Positions 28,116 to 37,445 of a DNA stretch of 64,000 bases are shown piece by piece. The notes under the pieces were generated by a model. It searched no databases and had not been told where the DNA came from. It was given only the letters and a program-made list of their open reading frames with translations. This stretch comes from Mycobacterium montefiorense. GTDB taxonomy: Bacteria; Actinomycetota; Actinomycetes; Mycobacteriales; Mycobacteriaceae. Position numbers and translations under genes: made by a program. The stretch is from NCBI RefSeq assembly GCF_003112775.1, contig NZ_BFCH01000017.1:248001-312000 (forward strand). Reading direction: 5' to 3'. Positions within the stretch are counted from its first letter, which is position 1; each line of letters starts with the position of its first letter.

Positions 28116-28760
28116 ATGCCGGGATATCGGTTGCCGGACCTGACCTACGATTACGCGGCGCTTGAACCAGTTCTTAGCAGACAGATCATGGAGCTCCATC
28201 ACGGCGCGCACCACGCGGCCTATGTGAAAGGTGCGAATGCGACCGCCGCGCAGCTCGCAGAAGTTCGGGCCAGCGGCGATCTCGAGACTCTACCTGGTTT
28301 GGAGCGCACCTTGACCTTCTTTCTCGCCGGGCATGGCTTGCATTCGATGTTCTGGCGCAACCTTTCGCCCGATGGCGGCGGTGAGCCCGACGGGGAACTG
28401 GGTGCGGCGATCGGCGAATTCTTCGGCGGATTCGATGGCTTCCGTGCAGAGATGACATCCGTCACGACCACCGTTCAGGGTTCAGGCTGGGGCGCGCTGG
28501 CTTGGGATCCGATCGGGCAGCGTCTCGTGATACACCAAATTCACGACCACCACTTCAACCTGAACATAACCAGCGCTCCATTGCTCGTATTCGACGTCTG
28601 GGAACATGCCTTTCATATGCAATACCGGGACGGCAATGACTACGTCCAGCAGTTGTGGTCACTGGTGGACTGGGCTGACGTCAGTGCCCGGTTCGACGCG
28701 GCGCGAGCCGGCCGAACCCTCGGTGTCGTCAGCTGCGCTGTGATGAGTGAATTGGGTTGA
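28116..28760 (+). CDS. Fe/Mn superoxide dismutase, divergent SodA
   Basis: 214 residues. Metal ligands of the family are visible: His in MELHHGAHHAAYVKGAN, His in LAGHGLHSMFW, and Asp and His in VFDVWEHAF. The GSGWGALAWD signature is present. It differs from core mycobacterial SodA around the active-site gateway: IHDHHFNLN stands where SodA has YDHQTN. The C-terminal part is longer and ends SCAVMSELG. It is probably an accessory paralogue; a core sodA should lie elsewhere. It converts superoxide to peroxide. Next to it is the P1B-ATPase-like gene, a possible metal and oxidative-stress context. Confidence 0.9.
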   Translation: MPGYRLPDLTYDYAALEPVLSRQIMELHHGAHHAAYVKGANATAAQLAEVRASGDLETLPGLERTLTFFLAGHGLHSMFWRNLSPDGGGEPDGELGAAIGEFFGGFDGFRAEMTSVTTTVQGSGWGALAWDPIGQRLVIHQIHDHHFNLNITSAPLLVFDVWEHAFHMQYRDGNDYVQQLWSLVDWADVSARFDAARAGRTLGVVSCAVMSELG

Positions 28761-28968
28761 GCCGACGGTGCATACGCGATCTACTTACCAGGCATCCACA
28801 ACCCGCTACGGGTCACCGATCGCATTGAAATCAATACAAGATGTATGACTGAACTCCATGCCTGATGGTGCGAGATTGCATCGTAGATCGTGATTCGTCA
28901 CGCGGTCATGGCACGCGATTACTTCGTCACCTTGCGTCGAGACGCACTACCTGGAGGTGAATATCACT

Positions 28969-30705
28969 GTGGCGACTGTGAATGCGGCAGCCCGCCAAGC
29001 GCCGCACCAGGGGGGCTATCAAGCCAAACTAGGTAGCACTCTTGATACCCAGGATGATAGAGATCCCGACGCGGCCCACGCGAGGCTTCTGCTGATCCGG
29101 TTGGCCGTTGCCGCCCTTCTCTTCCTGCCCCTGGCCGACCTGGCCGTGATGTTCACCGCGGAGCCTCACACCCGATTCACCGGGTGGCAGTGGGTTTTGA
29201 CCGCGCTTACCTTCCCGATCGTAACTTGGGCGGCACGGCCGATCCACCGCGTTGCGATTCGCAATGCGCGCCAACGTAATAGCTCGATGGAAACGCTAGC
29301 CGCGGTGGCTATCACCGCCGCCACGATCTGCTCGGCATACACCGTTTTTGTCTTCGGTGATCAGCGGCCTGTGGAGGCTAAGGCTGCATGGCAGGCGTTG
29401 CTGTCAAGCGACGCCATCTATTTCGAGGTTGCCGCGGGTGTAACCGTTGTCGTGCTGGCCCAACGCTATTTCCAGGCGCGCGCCAAGGCGAAGGCAGGAA
29501 GCGCTCTGCGGGCCCTGGTCGCGCAGCGTGTCAAGGATGTTGCCGTCGTGGGGCCGGACGGGTCTGAGATCGTGATCCCTGTCGTCGAACTCAAAGAGCA
29601 ACAACGCTTTCTAGTACGCCCCGGGCAGACGGTCGCCGTAGACGGCCTGGTTGTTGACGGGTCGGCCACCGTGCACGCCAGCGCCCAGATTGACGAAGCC
29701 GACCCGATCCGTGTCGATCCCGGCGCACAAGTAATCGGCGGCACCGCGGTGCTCGAAGGCAGGTTGGTCGTCGAAGCCGCTGGGCCAGGCGAGGACGCCG
29801 AATTCACCGACATCGTCCGCATGGCCGAGCAGGCGCAGACCCAGCAACCCGACGCACAACGATTCGCCGACCGCATCGGCTCGGTGTTCGTTGCCTTTGC
29901 CTTAGCCGTGGCGGCCCTGACAGCCGTCGAATGGCTACTCACCGAAAATGGACTCACGCGGGCATTCTCGGCTGCAATCGCCGTGCTCGTCGTGGCATGT
30001 CCATGCGCGTTGCAACTAGCGACCCCGACTGCGATGACACTCGCCTCGAGCCGCGGGGCCCAGCTCGGAATCTTCTTCAAGCGCTATCAATCGATGCAAA
30101 CCGGCCGTGTCGTCGACACCCTGGTGTTCGTCGAAGTCGACGGTGAACCGTGCGATCCGACGGTCCACAACCGCGGCATCCGAACTGTCCTGGTGACCGC
30201 CCGCAAGGCTCCACCCCTAGCCGACCAGGCTGACCACCGCGGATTCGACGAGGTTATTGCCGACGTTGCGCCCGAGTCCATCGAAGATGTCATAACGCAG
30301 CTGCGCGCCCGCGGGCAGGTGGTCGCGATGATCGGTGCCAGCGTCATTGACGCGCCGGCACTGGCTCGCGCGGACCTCGGCATTGCCATCGGAGGCGGTG
30401 CCGACGCCGCGATCGAGGCCGCCGACATCATCTTGTTCCGCGAGGGCATCGACGGTGTGCCTCTGACCCTCGACCTGGCTGCCGCGACAATGCGAACCGT
30501 CAGAGGAAACATGTTTTGGGCTGTGGGCTACCACGTCGTCGCGATCCCGATCGCCGCCGCGGGATTACTCAACCCCCTGGCCGCGGTCGCGGCGATGGCA
30601 TTCTCGGCGTTGTTCGTGGACTTAAACAGCCTGCGGCTGTGCAACTTCGGGAGTGCACTGGGCACGGCGAATCGCCGCTCTCGCCTGCGAAGGTTTCGAC
30701 GATAG
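28969..30705 (+). CDS. P1B-type ATPase homologue lacking catalytic motifs
   Basis: Membrane protein of the Ctp heavy-metal ATPase family. The ion-binding CPC motif ([23 protein letters not shown]) is present, as are TM helices at the expected places and a final SLRL-type helix pair. The catalytic parts are absent: the actuator TGE is replaced ([17 protein letters not shown]), the phosphorylated DKTGT is replaced ([16 protein letters not shown]), the nucleotide-binding domain is almost completely missing, and GDGVND is [11 protein letters not shown]. The N-terminal metal domain is reduced to a stub. Yet 578 codons stay open. It cannot be an ordinary pump; a metal-binding or sensing role, or a partner of another Ctp, is possible. 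GTG 28969 fits the GGAGG at 28953. Confidence 0.8.
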   Translation: MATVNAAARQAPHQGGYQAKLGSTLDTQDDRDPDAAHARLLLIRLAVAALLFLPLADLAVMFTAEPHTRFTGWQWVLTALTFPIVTWAARPIHRVAIRNARQRNSSMETLAAVAITAATICSAYTVFVFGDQRPVEAKAAWQALLSSDAIYFEVAAGVTVVVLAQRYFQARAKAKAGSALRALVAQRVKDVAVVGPDGSEIVIPVVELKEQQRFLVRPGQTVAVDGLVVDGSATVHASAQIDEADPIRVDPGAQVIGGTAVLEGRLVVEAAGPGEDAEFTDIVRMAEQAQTQQPDAQRFADRIGSVFVAFALAVAALTAVEWLLTENGLTRAFSAAIAVLVVACPCALQLATPTAMTLASSRGAQLGIFFKRYQSMQTGRVVDTLVFVEVDGEPCDPTVHNRGIRTVLVTARKAPPLADQADHRGFDEVIADVAPESIEDVITQLRARGQVVAMIGASVIDAPALARADLGIAIGGGADAAIEAADIILFREGIDGVPLTLDLAAATMRTVRGNMFWAVGYHVVAIPIAAAGLLNPLAAVAAMAFSALFVDLNSLRLCNFGSALGTANRRSRLRRFRR

Positions 30706-30713
30706 CGCGGCCA

Positions 30714-31709
30714 TCAAGCCGGGTTCACTCGATAATGCCAGATCCTGCCGTCGCGCATTTCTGGAAGGCCTTCTGCGCGAGCGGAATCGTGTCTGACCAA
30801 GCGCGGCCGGCCCCGCTGATCGTAAAGGACAACCGCATGCCAGGGCGTGGTCCATCCGCTGTCGGGCTCTACGGAAGGGATGAGACTCACTCCGAACTTG
30901 TCCGCACCCAATGGCTGCGGGTGGATCGAAAGCCGCACTGCGCGCGGCATGTAGCTGTGCACGATCGCCCCCCAAGCCTTGGATCGCGCCAATACCCGGT
31001 AGGCACGTCGCGTTGCTTCGCGCTGTTGCTGCGACGAGGTCGCGGTGCTGTTCCCGGCATCTTCGCGGAGGAATCGGGTCATTCCCCGGATGACCCGCGC
31101 AACTTCACGATCGGTCCGGGCTTGCCGGCGGAGGCCTTCAACCGAGCCCATCCATCCCCGCTCGAGGCGCAAGCGCTTGTTTTCGATCTCCTCGGTACCC
31201 CACATGTCCTGCAAGTCGAATGTGTTTAGGCTACAGAGGTTCTCGTCCTGGATTAGCCTCGCGAGGTCGTCCTTATAAACGGTGACAGTGCCGTCGCAGA
31301 CGCCGACAATATCGGCGAACACATGCCCGTCCGAGCAGATTGTCAGCCGGGCGCCCGGAGCGTAGATAGCTGCGATTTCATCACATAGATTTTGGAGGGT
31401 TCGCAGGGCCAGCCGCTCGCCTTCGTCGGGACGTGTTCCGGCCACCTTGTTCAGATTCGGTGACTTGCAGGGAAATGCGGGCAACGCAAATTCGATGGGC
31501 TCATTGCCGAGTAGGAAGTCAAGAATCCGTATCCATTGGGGCCGCAGGCTGACCCATGCCGGGGCCTGGCGGGACTCGGAACCATGCTCGGCGAGGTCTT
31601 CACCAGCGAACACCCGCCGATACCTGACCAGGATCTCAATGATGGATTCGGTCAGTTCGGCGGCCTTGGTCGTGCAGAACTGGTATTCGGCCAGATTTGC
31701 AACAGTCAT
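30714..31709 (-). CDS. Isocyanide (isonitrile) synthase, PvcA/Dit1 family
   Basis: 331 residues from ATG 31709, which overlaps the P450 stop in ATGA. The PvcA/IsnA/Dit1 signature is clear: FALPAFPCKSPNLNKVAG, DEGERLALRTLQNLCDEI, PGARLTICSDGHVFADIVGV, a later SYMPRAVRLSIHPQP and a C-terminal PWHAVVLYDQ. These enzymes turn the amino group of an amino acid, usually Tyr or Trp, into an isonitrile using ribulose-5-phosphate. It is last in the operon after a P450, as in yeast DIT1/DIT2 and bacterial isonitrile clusters. It is convergent with the P1B-ATPase-like gene, 8 bases away. Confidence 0.9.
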   Translation of the reverse strand: MTVANLAEYQFCTTKAAELTESIIEILVRYRRVFAGEDLAEHGSESRQAPAWVSLRPQWIRILDFLLGNEPIEFALPAFPCKSPNLNKVAGTRPDEGERLALRTLQNLCDEIAAIYAPGARLTICSDGHVFADIVGVCDGTVTVYKDDLARLIQDENLCSLNTFDLQDMWGTEEIENKRLRLERGWMGSVEGLRRQARTDREVARVIRGMTRFLREDAGNSTATSSQQQREATRRAYRVLARSKAWGAIVHSYMPRAVRLSIHPQPLGADKFGVSLIPSVEPDSGWTTPWHAVVLYDQRGRPRLVRHDSARAEGLPEMRDGRIWHYRVNPA

Positions 31710-33046
31710 GGGCGGCCCAGCTTCTGTGAATAGGTGGCGGGTAACGAGCTGACGGCTCGGGTCAGGGGCGCGGTTGACCACCGCAACTCGTTGCGCTGCG
31801 CGGAGATGGCAAGGTCGGGTAGGCGAATCAGCAGCGCGTGCAGTGCTTCACGCAATTCGATACGGGCAAGCGCCGCCCCCGGGCAGGCATGCGGTCCGAA
31901 TCCGAATGCCAAGTGCGGATTGGGTTCTCGGTCGATATCGATGTCGTCGGGAGCGGGAAAGACCCGAGAGTCCCGGTTGGCGGCCCCGAGCGCGACGATG
32001 ACCGAATCCCCGGCCGGAATAGGGGTTCCGAACAGATCTGTCGGCGCATCGAGGAAGCGCCAGGTGGTCAGTGAGAATGCGCTGTCATGGCGCAGGAATT
32101 CCTCGACCGCGCGAGCCAGGTCTGTTGGTCGCGTCCTCAATCGCTCGGCCAGGCCCGGGACGCCGAACAGATCCAGCAGGCACAGTTGTAATTGTGCGGA
32201 TACCGGATCTTGCCCGGCGACAAGCAGTTGGAAGATCATCGAATCGCGCTCGCGGCCGGTGATATTTCCGGTGTCGCTAGCGCCGATGACCTTCGACAAG
32301 ATGCTTTGATCGTCGCCGGAGTCTCGAATGGTCGTGACGACCTCGGCGATATAGTCCTGCAGTTCGTGCAGCCTCCTCGCGTAGATTGCGCGATCCGGGT
32401 GCCGCGGACCGACCGGTGCGACGACCGAGCCCCATGCTCGATCGAACTTGTTGCGTAATTGCGGGGGCAATCCGATTGCCCGCGCCAGCGCCAGAAGCGA
32501 TAGTGGCGCAGCCAAAGCCGATACCAGATCCACCGTTGCTGGTCCCGACGCCGGGTCTGGGAAGTTGTCGATGAGATCGTCTATGTCCGCCCGTATCTCG
32601 GTGCGTAGACCTTCGGTACGCCGCGACGACAGCGCTCCCGCGACAAGGTGACGCATGCGCTGATGACGCTCGCCATCGACATGGAGGAGATGGGCCTGAA
32701 GCTCAGAATGCTGTGGTTCGGGCATGATTGACGCGTTCGCAAGGAAATGGGGGTTTGCCCGGCCATGGTCCTTTCCCAGCCGGGGATCCGTGCAAGCACG
32801 TCGGGCCGCGTCGTGCCCCGTGATGAGCCAGGCGTGGACCGCGGGAAACTGAACCGGATGTACGGCCCCGCTGTTGGTTAGATCACGAAACAACCGGTAC
32901 GGGTCCTCGTGATAAGCATCGCCCTCCAATCGAACGCGAGCCACAGCCGGGTCCGGGGCTCCGAAAAGTTCCTGCTGTGCTGGGCACCTCCCCGAGGACA
33001 TACGCGGCACCTTTCTCTCGCTGTTCTGTTGACTTCGGCTAGCCAT
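31706..33046 (-). CDS. Cytochrome P450 of the isonitrile operon
   Basis: 446 residues with the heme loop FGFGPHACPGAALARIE (Cys ligand), ExxR in EEFLR, and the I-helix segment LLVAGQDPVSAQ. The acid-alcohol pair of ordinary P450s (AGxET) is changed to AGQDP, so there is an Asp and no Thr; this occurs in P450s that do radical coupling or unusual oxidation. The start ATG 33046 overlaps the ATPase stop by 8 bases. It likely oxidises the isonitrile made by the PvcA-type enzyme, as Dit2 does, by C-C or C-O coupling, desaturation or hydroxylation. Confidence 0.88.
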   Translation of the reverse strand: MASRSQQNSERKVPRMSSGRCPAQQELFGAPDPAVARVRLEGDAYHEDPYRLFRDLTNSGAVHPVQFPAVHAWLITGHDAARRACTDPRLGKDHGRANPHFLANASIMPEPQHSELQAHLLHVDGERHQRMRHLVAGALSSRRTEGLRTEIRADIDDLIDNFPDPASGPATVDLVSALAAPLSLLALARAIGLPPQLRNKFDRAWGSVVAPVGPRHPDRAIYARRLHELQDYIAEVVTTIRDSGDDQSILSKVIGASDTGNITGRERDSMIFQLLVAGQDPVSAQLQLCLLDLFGVPGLAERLRTRPTDLARAVEEFLRHDSAFSLTTWRFLDAPTDLFGTPIPAGDSVIVALGAANRDSRVFPAPDDIDIDREPNPHLAFGFGPHACPGAALARIELREALHALLIRLPDLAISAQRNELRWSTAPLTRAVSSLPATYSQKLGRP

Positions 33047-33839
33047 CAGTGGCGCCCGGTGATCTCCGACGGTGTCTTCGGCGAAGCAGTAGACGGGGCC
33101 TGCCGGTGATCTCGTCGCGTATCAACGAGCCGTCCACGCCGAAGACATGGCGAAGCGTCTCGGGGATAAAGGTGTGTTCGGGAGTGCCGACGCTATGAAC
33201 GGTTCCCTCGTGAAGGACAACAACTTTCGCTGCGTACTGCGCGGCCAGGTCGAGGCTGTGCAGCGCAGCAATGACGCCGACTTGCAGCGACGAACAAAGT
33301 TCGAGCACTTCAATTTGATGTTCTGGATCCAGGTGATTGGTCGGTTCGTCGAGCACCAGAACCTGTGGTTGCTGGGCCAGCGCCCGGGCGAAGAGGACGC
33401 GTTGCCGTTCACCACCGGACAGCGTGGAAACAGAACGATCCGCCAGGGTGTGGCATCGGCACCGACGCAAGCAATCATCAATGATTTCTTCGTCGTGAGA
33501 GCTGAGCCGACCAAATGCCCCTAGGTGAGGAGAACGCCCCAAACTGACGGTCTCGCGCACAGTGAAGTCGTATCCGCCATGGTGGTCTTGCCCTAGAGCT
33601 CCAATACTGCGCGCAATATCTTGGTGCCCCAAGGTATTCCACGCATCGACGCCGTCGAGCAGGATCCGTCCTGATCGCGGTCGCAGGGCTCGGTAGACGG
33701 ACTTGAGCAGGGTAGATTTTCCACTGCCGTTGGGTCCGACGAGTGCCACGAATTCGCCTGGATCGACAGTGAACCCAGCGTCGACGATCGCCGGGCGGTG
33801 TGAGTACGCCACCGCAACGTTGTCGATCGTCAATCTCAC
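33039..33839 (-). CDS. Metallophore ABC importer ATPase (FecE/FepC-like)
   Basis: 266 residues with Walker A GPNGSGKST, Q-loop GALGQDHH, signature LSGGERQRVLFARAL, Walker B VLVLDEPTNHLD and the switch His in LHSLDLA. The spacing matches the Fe3+-siderophore/cobalamin/heme importer ATPases. Its start overlaps the permease stop by 4 bases. It energises the FecCD permease and works with the lipoprotein at 34906. The Arg-rich tail (RRRHRRRSPG) is longer than usual. Confidence 0.92.
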   Translation of the reverse strand: MRLTIDNVAVAYSHRPAIVDAGFTVDPGEFVALVGPNGSGKSTLLKSVYRALRPRSGRILLDGVDAWNTLGHQDIARSIGALGQDHHGGYDFTVRETVSLGRSPHLGAFGRLSSHDEEIIDDCLRRCRCHTLADRSVSTLSGGERQRVLFARALAQQPQVLVLDEPTNHLDPEHQIEVLELCSSLQVGVIAALHSLDLAAQYAAKVVVLHEGTVHSVGTPEHTFIPETLRHVFGVDGSLIRDEITGRPRLLLRRRHRRRSPGATDG

Positions 33840-34909
33840 GCTAGACCCACCGTGCCAGTCCGGCTGCGGCCTAAGATGCCGAGGAAGACAGGAACGCCGA
33901 TCGCCGCCGTCAGGATGCCGATGGGCAGCTCACTCGGAGCCAAGACCAGCCGCGCCGCTGTATCGGACCACACCATGAGCAATGCTCCGAGCAAGGTGGC
34001 AACCGGAATCGATCGGCGATGATTGGCACCGACCAGCAGTCGGGCCAGATTGGGGATGACCATTCCGACAAAGCCGATTGTCCCTGAAACGGCCACTGCG
34101 GTTCCGGTCAGCAAGGTGATGACCCCCAGCAACACCAAACGGGTCCGATGGGTATTAAGTCCAAGTGCGGCAGCGGCATCGTCGCCGAGTACCAACAGAT
34201 TCAATTTTCTGCTCAGCATTCCCGACGCGATGCACACGGCGGCTACTACTGCCGCGCACGGAATGGCGAACAGCCATCGTGCGCCGGCGATGCTCCCCAG
34301 CAGCCAAAACAGCACCTGCTGTTGAGCATCCGATCGCCGGGTGTGTAACAGCAGAAATGAGGTCAGCGCCGCAAGAAACTGACCAATGGCACATCCGGTC
34401 ATCACCAATTTTCCGGGGACCAGTCGGCCCGATGACCTCGACAAGCCGAAAACCAGCAGCGCGGTTACCACGGCCCCCGCGACTGCCGCACATGGCACGG
34501 CTAGCATGCCTAGGCCGGCTGCTCCCGTGGTCGTGACGACCAGTACCGCCCCCACGCTCGACCCCGACGAGAGTCCAAAGATGAACGGGTCCCCCAAGGG
34601 ATTTCGGATCAGGGCTTGGCTTAGCAGTCCGGCTAACGCCAGGCCCGCTCCGATCGCGATACCCTCCACCACCCTCGGGGCGCGCAACTGCCAGATGATG
34701 AAATCATTTGGCAAAGAGCTGGCTTGCCCACCGCAGAGATGAGCGACGAGGACGCGAGCCACTGCAGTGGGCGAAACCCAGACCGGGCCCAAGCCAATCG
34801 AAACAATCATTGATGCCAACGTCGCAGCCAACAGCGGCCAGGTTAGTGCCCAAAGCGGAACTTTCGCGAGTGCGGCTGCCACGCGGTCACCCCGGTGCTG
34901 CGTATTCAT
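33836..34909 (-). CDS. FecCD-family metallophore permease
   Basis: 357 residues with about ten hydrophobic helices and the FecCD hallmarks RAPRVVEGIAIGAGLALAG, NPLGDPFIFGLSSGSSVGA, GDDAAAALG (contact with the ATPase) and SGTIGFVGMVIPNLARLLVG. It is a single permease gene, so it probably works as a homodimer. It is coupled to both the lipoprotein and ATPase genes by 4-base overlaps. Confidence 0.92.
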   Translation of the reverse strand: MNTQHRGDRVAAALAKVPLWALTWPLLAATLASMIVSIGLGPVWVSPTAVARVLVAHLCGGQASSLPNDFIIWQLRAPRVVEGIAIGAGLALAGLLSQALIRNPLGDPFIFGLSSGSSVGAVLVVTTTGAAGLGMLAVPCAAVAGAVVTALLVFGLSRSSGRLVPGKLVMTGCAIGQFLAALTSFLLLHTRRSDAQQQVLFWLLGSIAGARWLFAIPCAAVVAAVCIASGMLSRKLNLLVLGDDAAAALGLNTHRTRLVLLGVITLLTGTAVAVSGTIGFVGMVIPNLARLLVGANHRRSIPVATLLGALLMVWSDTAARLVLAPSELPIGILTAAIGVPVFLGILGRSRTGTVGLA

Positions 34910-35934
34910 GCCGGCGGTTGCCGTAGCACGCGGGCGATGCGAGCCACGGCCTCACCGTTGAGCACGCTCGGTGAGATCGCAATGCTTTGTGGGACAGCGA
35001 CCAACCGCCCCTCGCGCACTGCGGTGGTGGCGGCTAACACGGGACTTTGGCGGATCGAGGCCGTCAATTCCTGGTCACTGACCGGTGCAAAACCGGTCAC
35101 GACGACGATGGCTTGCGGGTCGCGCGCCACTACCACCTCGGGACTGAGGCTGGCGAAGTCCATGTCGATGTCGCCGGCGATGTTGCGACCGCCCGCCAAC
35201 GCGATCACTCCGTTAGCCAAACTCCTTGCGCCTTGGGTCAAGACGGGTTGCCCGCCAACGGGCGCAGCCGACAAGACAAGAACACGCATCGGGGTAGCAC
35301 CGGGTGCGGGCCGGACACGGTCGAGCTCTCCGCGGATGCGTGCGTTCAGCTCATTGCCACGCTGGGTGACGTTGAGAAGCTTTGCCGTCTGATCGATGAA
35401 TGTTGTGGTGACCGATAGATCTGGCACCGGCCCCGGAATTGCGGGGTCTTGGCACGCCACGATCACCTCCGCCCCGGCTTCGTGTAGCTGCTGCACCGTG
35501 GGAGTGCCGTCGAAGCCGCCGAAGCTGTACAGCGAGACCCCGACGACGAGGTCGGGTTTCGCATTGATCACTGCTTCCGCGGAGCCGCGCTGCGAGTCGA
35601 TCACCGGGATGCGAGCGAGCTGACTTCTTTGTGGTTGGGCGAACGCATCAAAGAAGTCCGGACTCGCCGTGCCGACGATGCGATCACCCACACCCAACTC
35701 GGTGAGGATTGCCGCAGCGCCGCCGTCCATCGTCACAATCCGCTGCGGCGGCGCCGATAACGACGGCGCTGAGGGGCAGGGTGGGGCTTGCGGATGCACA
35801 AGCATCGGTTTCGATGCATTCGAGCCGGTGTGATACGGGAGGGGGCCCGGCGAGCACGACGACAGCACGCAGGCGAGCGCCGTCACCCCCGCAGCTATCC
35901 GTGTTGCTGATCGAAGTCGCGGCCGACCGGTCAT
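34906..35934 (-). CDS. FecB-type metallophore-binding lipoprotein
   Basis: 342 residues from ATG 35934, which overlaps the exporter's TGA in ATGA. A signal with lipobox LSSC (ACVLSSCSPG) predicts lipidation. The periplasmic-binding fold of the FecB/BtuF class follows: RIVTMDGGAAAILTELGVGDRIVG, AVINAKPDLVVG, the long connecting helix TTTFIDQTAKLLNV, GRNIAG, and SPEVVVARDPQAIVVV. It should capture the metal-loaded small molecule and deliver it to the permease. The presence of this set with an isonitrile synthase is the main evidence for a metallophore. Confidence 0.9.
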   Translation of the reverse strand: MTGRPRLRSATRIAAGVTALACVLSSCSPGPLPYHTGSNASKPMLVHPQAPPCPSAPSLSAPPQRIVTMDGGAAAILTELGVGDRIVGTASPDFFDAFAQPQRSQLARIPVIDSQRGSAEAVINAKPDLVVGVSLYSFGGFDGTPTVQQLHEAGAEVIVACQDPAIPGPVPDLSVTTTFIDQTAKLLNVTQRGNELNARIRGELDRVRPAPGATPMRVLVLSAAPVGGQPVLTQGARSLANGVIALAGGRNIAGDIDMDFASLSPEVVVARDPQAIVVVTGFAPVSDQELTASIRQSPVLAATTAVREGRLVAVPQSIAISPSVLNGEAVARIARVLRQPPA

Positions 35935-37313
35935 CTCGCACATGCGGTTTGGTTCCCCCGTTGTCGCGACGCCGCGATCGCGACGGTTCCTGCGAAAGCG
36001 GCGGTGCCTCCCAGTAATACGGGTGCCAGCGGAGCCACCAGGTGCATCGCCCCTACCGCGCAGGCTGGACCTGCTGCAAACCCGACATTGCGGGCTAACT
36101 GACTGCTGCCGCTGAGGATCGCACGTTCCGCTGTGGTGTGAGCTCGGCTGAACAGCAATGCCTGGGTGGGAGCTCCGTACAGTCCCATGCCTACGCCGGC
36201 TATTGCCAGTCGCCAACCGGTTTGCATTGGGGTCCAGCCAGAGGGCATATCAAGGAAGAGCAGGGCGGCGACTCCCACGACCACACCGCCGGCACATGCG
36301 ACTGTGGTGGCAGAAAGTCGATCGGCCAGTTTCCCGCCGATAAGGCCAAAAACGGCCATTGTCAATGGGAATGCCATCAGTGCTGCACCGGTGCCAGCGG
36401 GGTCTATGTGATTCGCGGCGTCTTGCATAGTCACCGAAACGGTGTAGGTCAAGACGACAAACCCCAAAGCCAGTAAGGCAATCGCGACATGGATGGACTT
36501 CGTCGCAGTGTGCCGCAGCACCGTAGTTTGGCTTCGCCCAAAAGCTTTCACCCACACCACCAGCAGCGCCCCGCCGGCCACGGCAGCCACCACCATTGAC
36601 CACCCGCGTGCGAACCCACCGATCGCAAACAACAGCAAGGCAATTCCGGCCGCGCTGATCACCGCGCCGGTGCTCTCCCGGCGCCAACAGAACGTCGGCG
36701 TCGTGGTGTGGCCCGGGTCGGGCGGGCGGGTCGATGCCGCCGCAAAAAGTACAAGCGCCAGTACGCATACGGGAACATGGAGTAAGAAGACGCTGCGATA
36801 GTCGAAGTGAGCCACCAGGAACCCGGCCACACCGGCGCCGACTGCGCCGCCGAGGGGGCCGCTGATCACGGGCACGCTCATCGCACGACCCAAAAATGCC
36901 GGAGGTGCGGCCGTAGCGGCAAGTAATGGCATCTGTACCAACAACGCCGACGCGCACACCCCCTGGGCGGCCCGAGCCGCGACCAACCAGGACATCGTGT
37001 CCGCGACTGCGCACAGCGCCCCGGACACGGTGAACAAAATGATGGTGACAGGCACGGCGATTCGCATGCTGATCGAGGCGAATAGCGATCCGAAGAACAG
37101 TAGGAGTGCCGCAACTGGGATCTGGTACCCCAACAAGATGAACGACGCCACCGCAGTCGATGTGTCGAAAGCTTTCATCACCGAGGGGACGACTACAGTC
37201 GCGACGTTACCGTCGGCCATGGCCACGAAAGACATCGCTCCGGCGACGGCGACCATGCGCCAGTTGACGCCCTCGATGTCCTTTTCAATCAGCGATTCTC
37301 GCGCGCTGCGCAA
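35931..37313 (-). CDS. MFS exporter of the isonitrile operon (DHA2-like)
   Basis: 460 residues with about 14 hydrophobic segments, PSVMKAFDTSTAVASFILLGYQ (helix 2), RAAQGVCASALLVQMPLLAA and GPLGGAVGAGVAGFLVAHFDYRSVFLLHVP, the antiporter motif C region of drug exporters. The start is TTG 37313 with GGAGGG 7 bases upstream. It is 133 bases after the PPE stop on the same strand. By position it exports the product of the P450/PvcA-type pathway, as Dtr1 does for the dityrosine precursor in yeast. Confidence 0.9.
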   Translation of the reverse strand: MRSARESLIEKDIEGVNWRMVAVAGAMSFVAMADGNVATVVVPSVMKAFDTSTAVASFILLGYQIPVAALLLFFGSLFASISMRIAVPVTIILFTVSGALCAVADTMSWLVAARAAQGVCASALLVQMPLLAATAAPPAFLGRAMSVPVISGPLGGAVGAGVAGFLVAHFDYRSVFLLHVPVCVLALVLFAAASTRPPDPGHTTTPTFCWRRESTGAVISAAGIALLLFAIGGFARGWSMVVAAVAGGALLVVWVKAFGRSQTTVLRHTATKSIHVAIALLALGFVVLTYTVSVTMQDAANHIDPAGTGAALMAFPLTMAVFGLIGGKLADRLSATTVACAGGVVVGVAALLFLDMPSGWTPMQTGWRLAIAGVGMGLYGAPTQALLFSRAHTTAERAILSGSSQLARNVGFAAGPACAVGAMHLVAPLAPVLLGGTAAFAGTVAIAASRQRGNQTACAR

Positions 37314-37445
37314 ACTGCCCTCCTGGTTAACGGATCTTCAGACCCACTGGATTGGCTGTGGCAATTCGTCGAAATCTAAACTGCCCCTTGGGCGAATCCA
37401 TCGACGCGATGGCGGGCACGTTCAATCGCCATGGATGGCTGCCCG

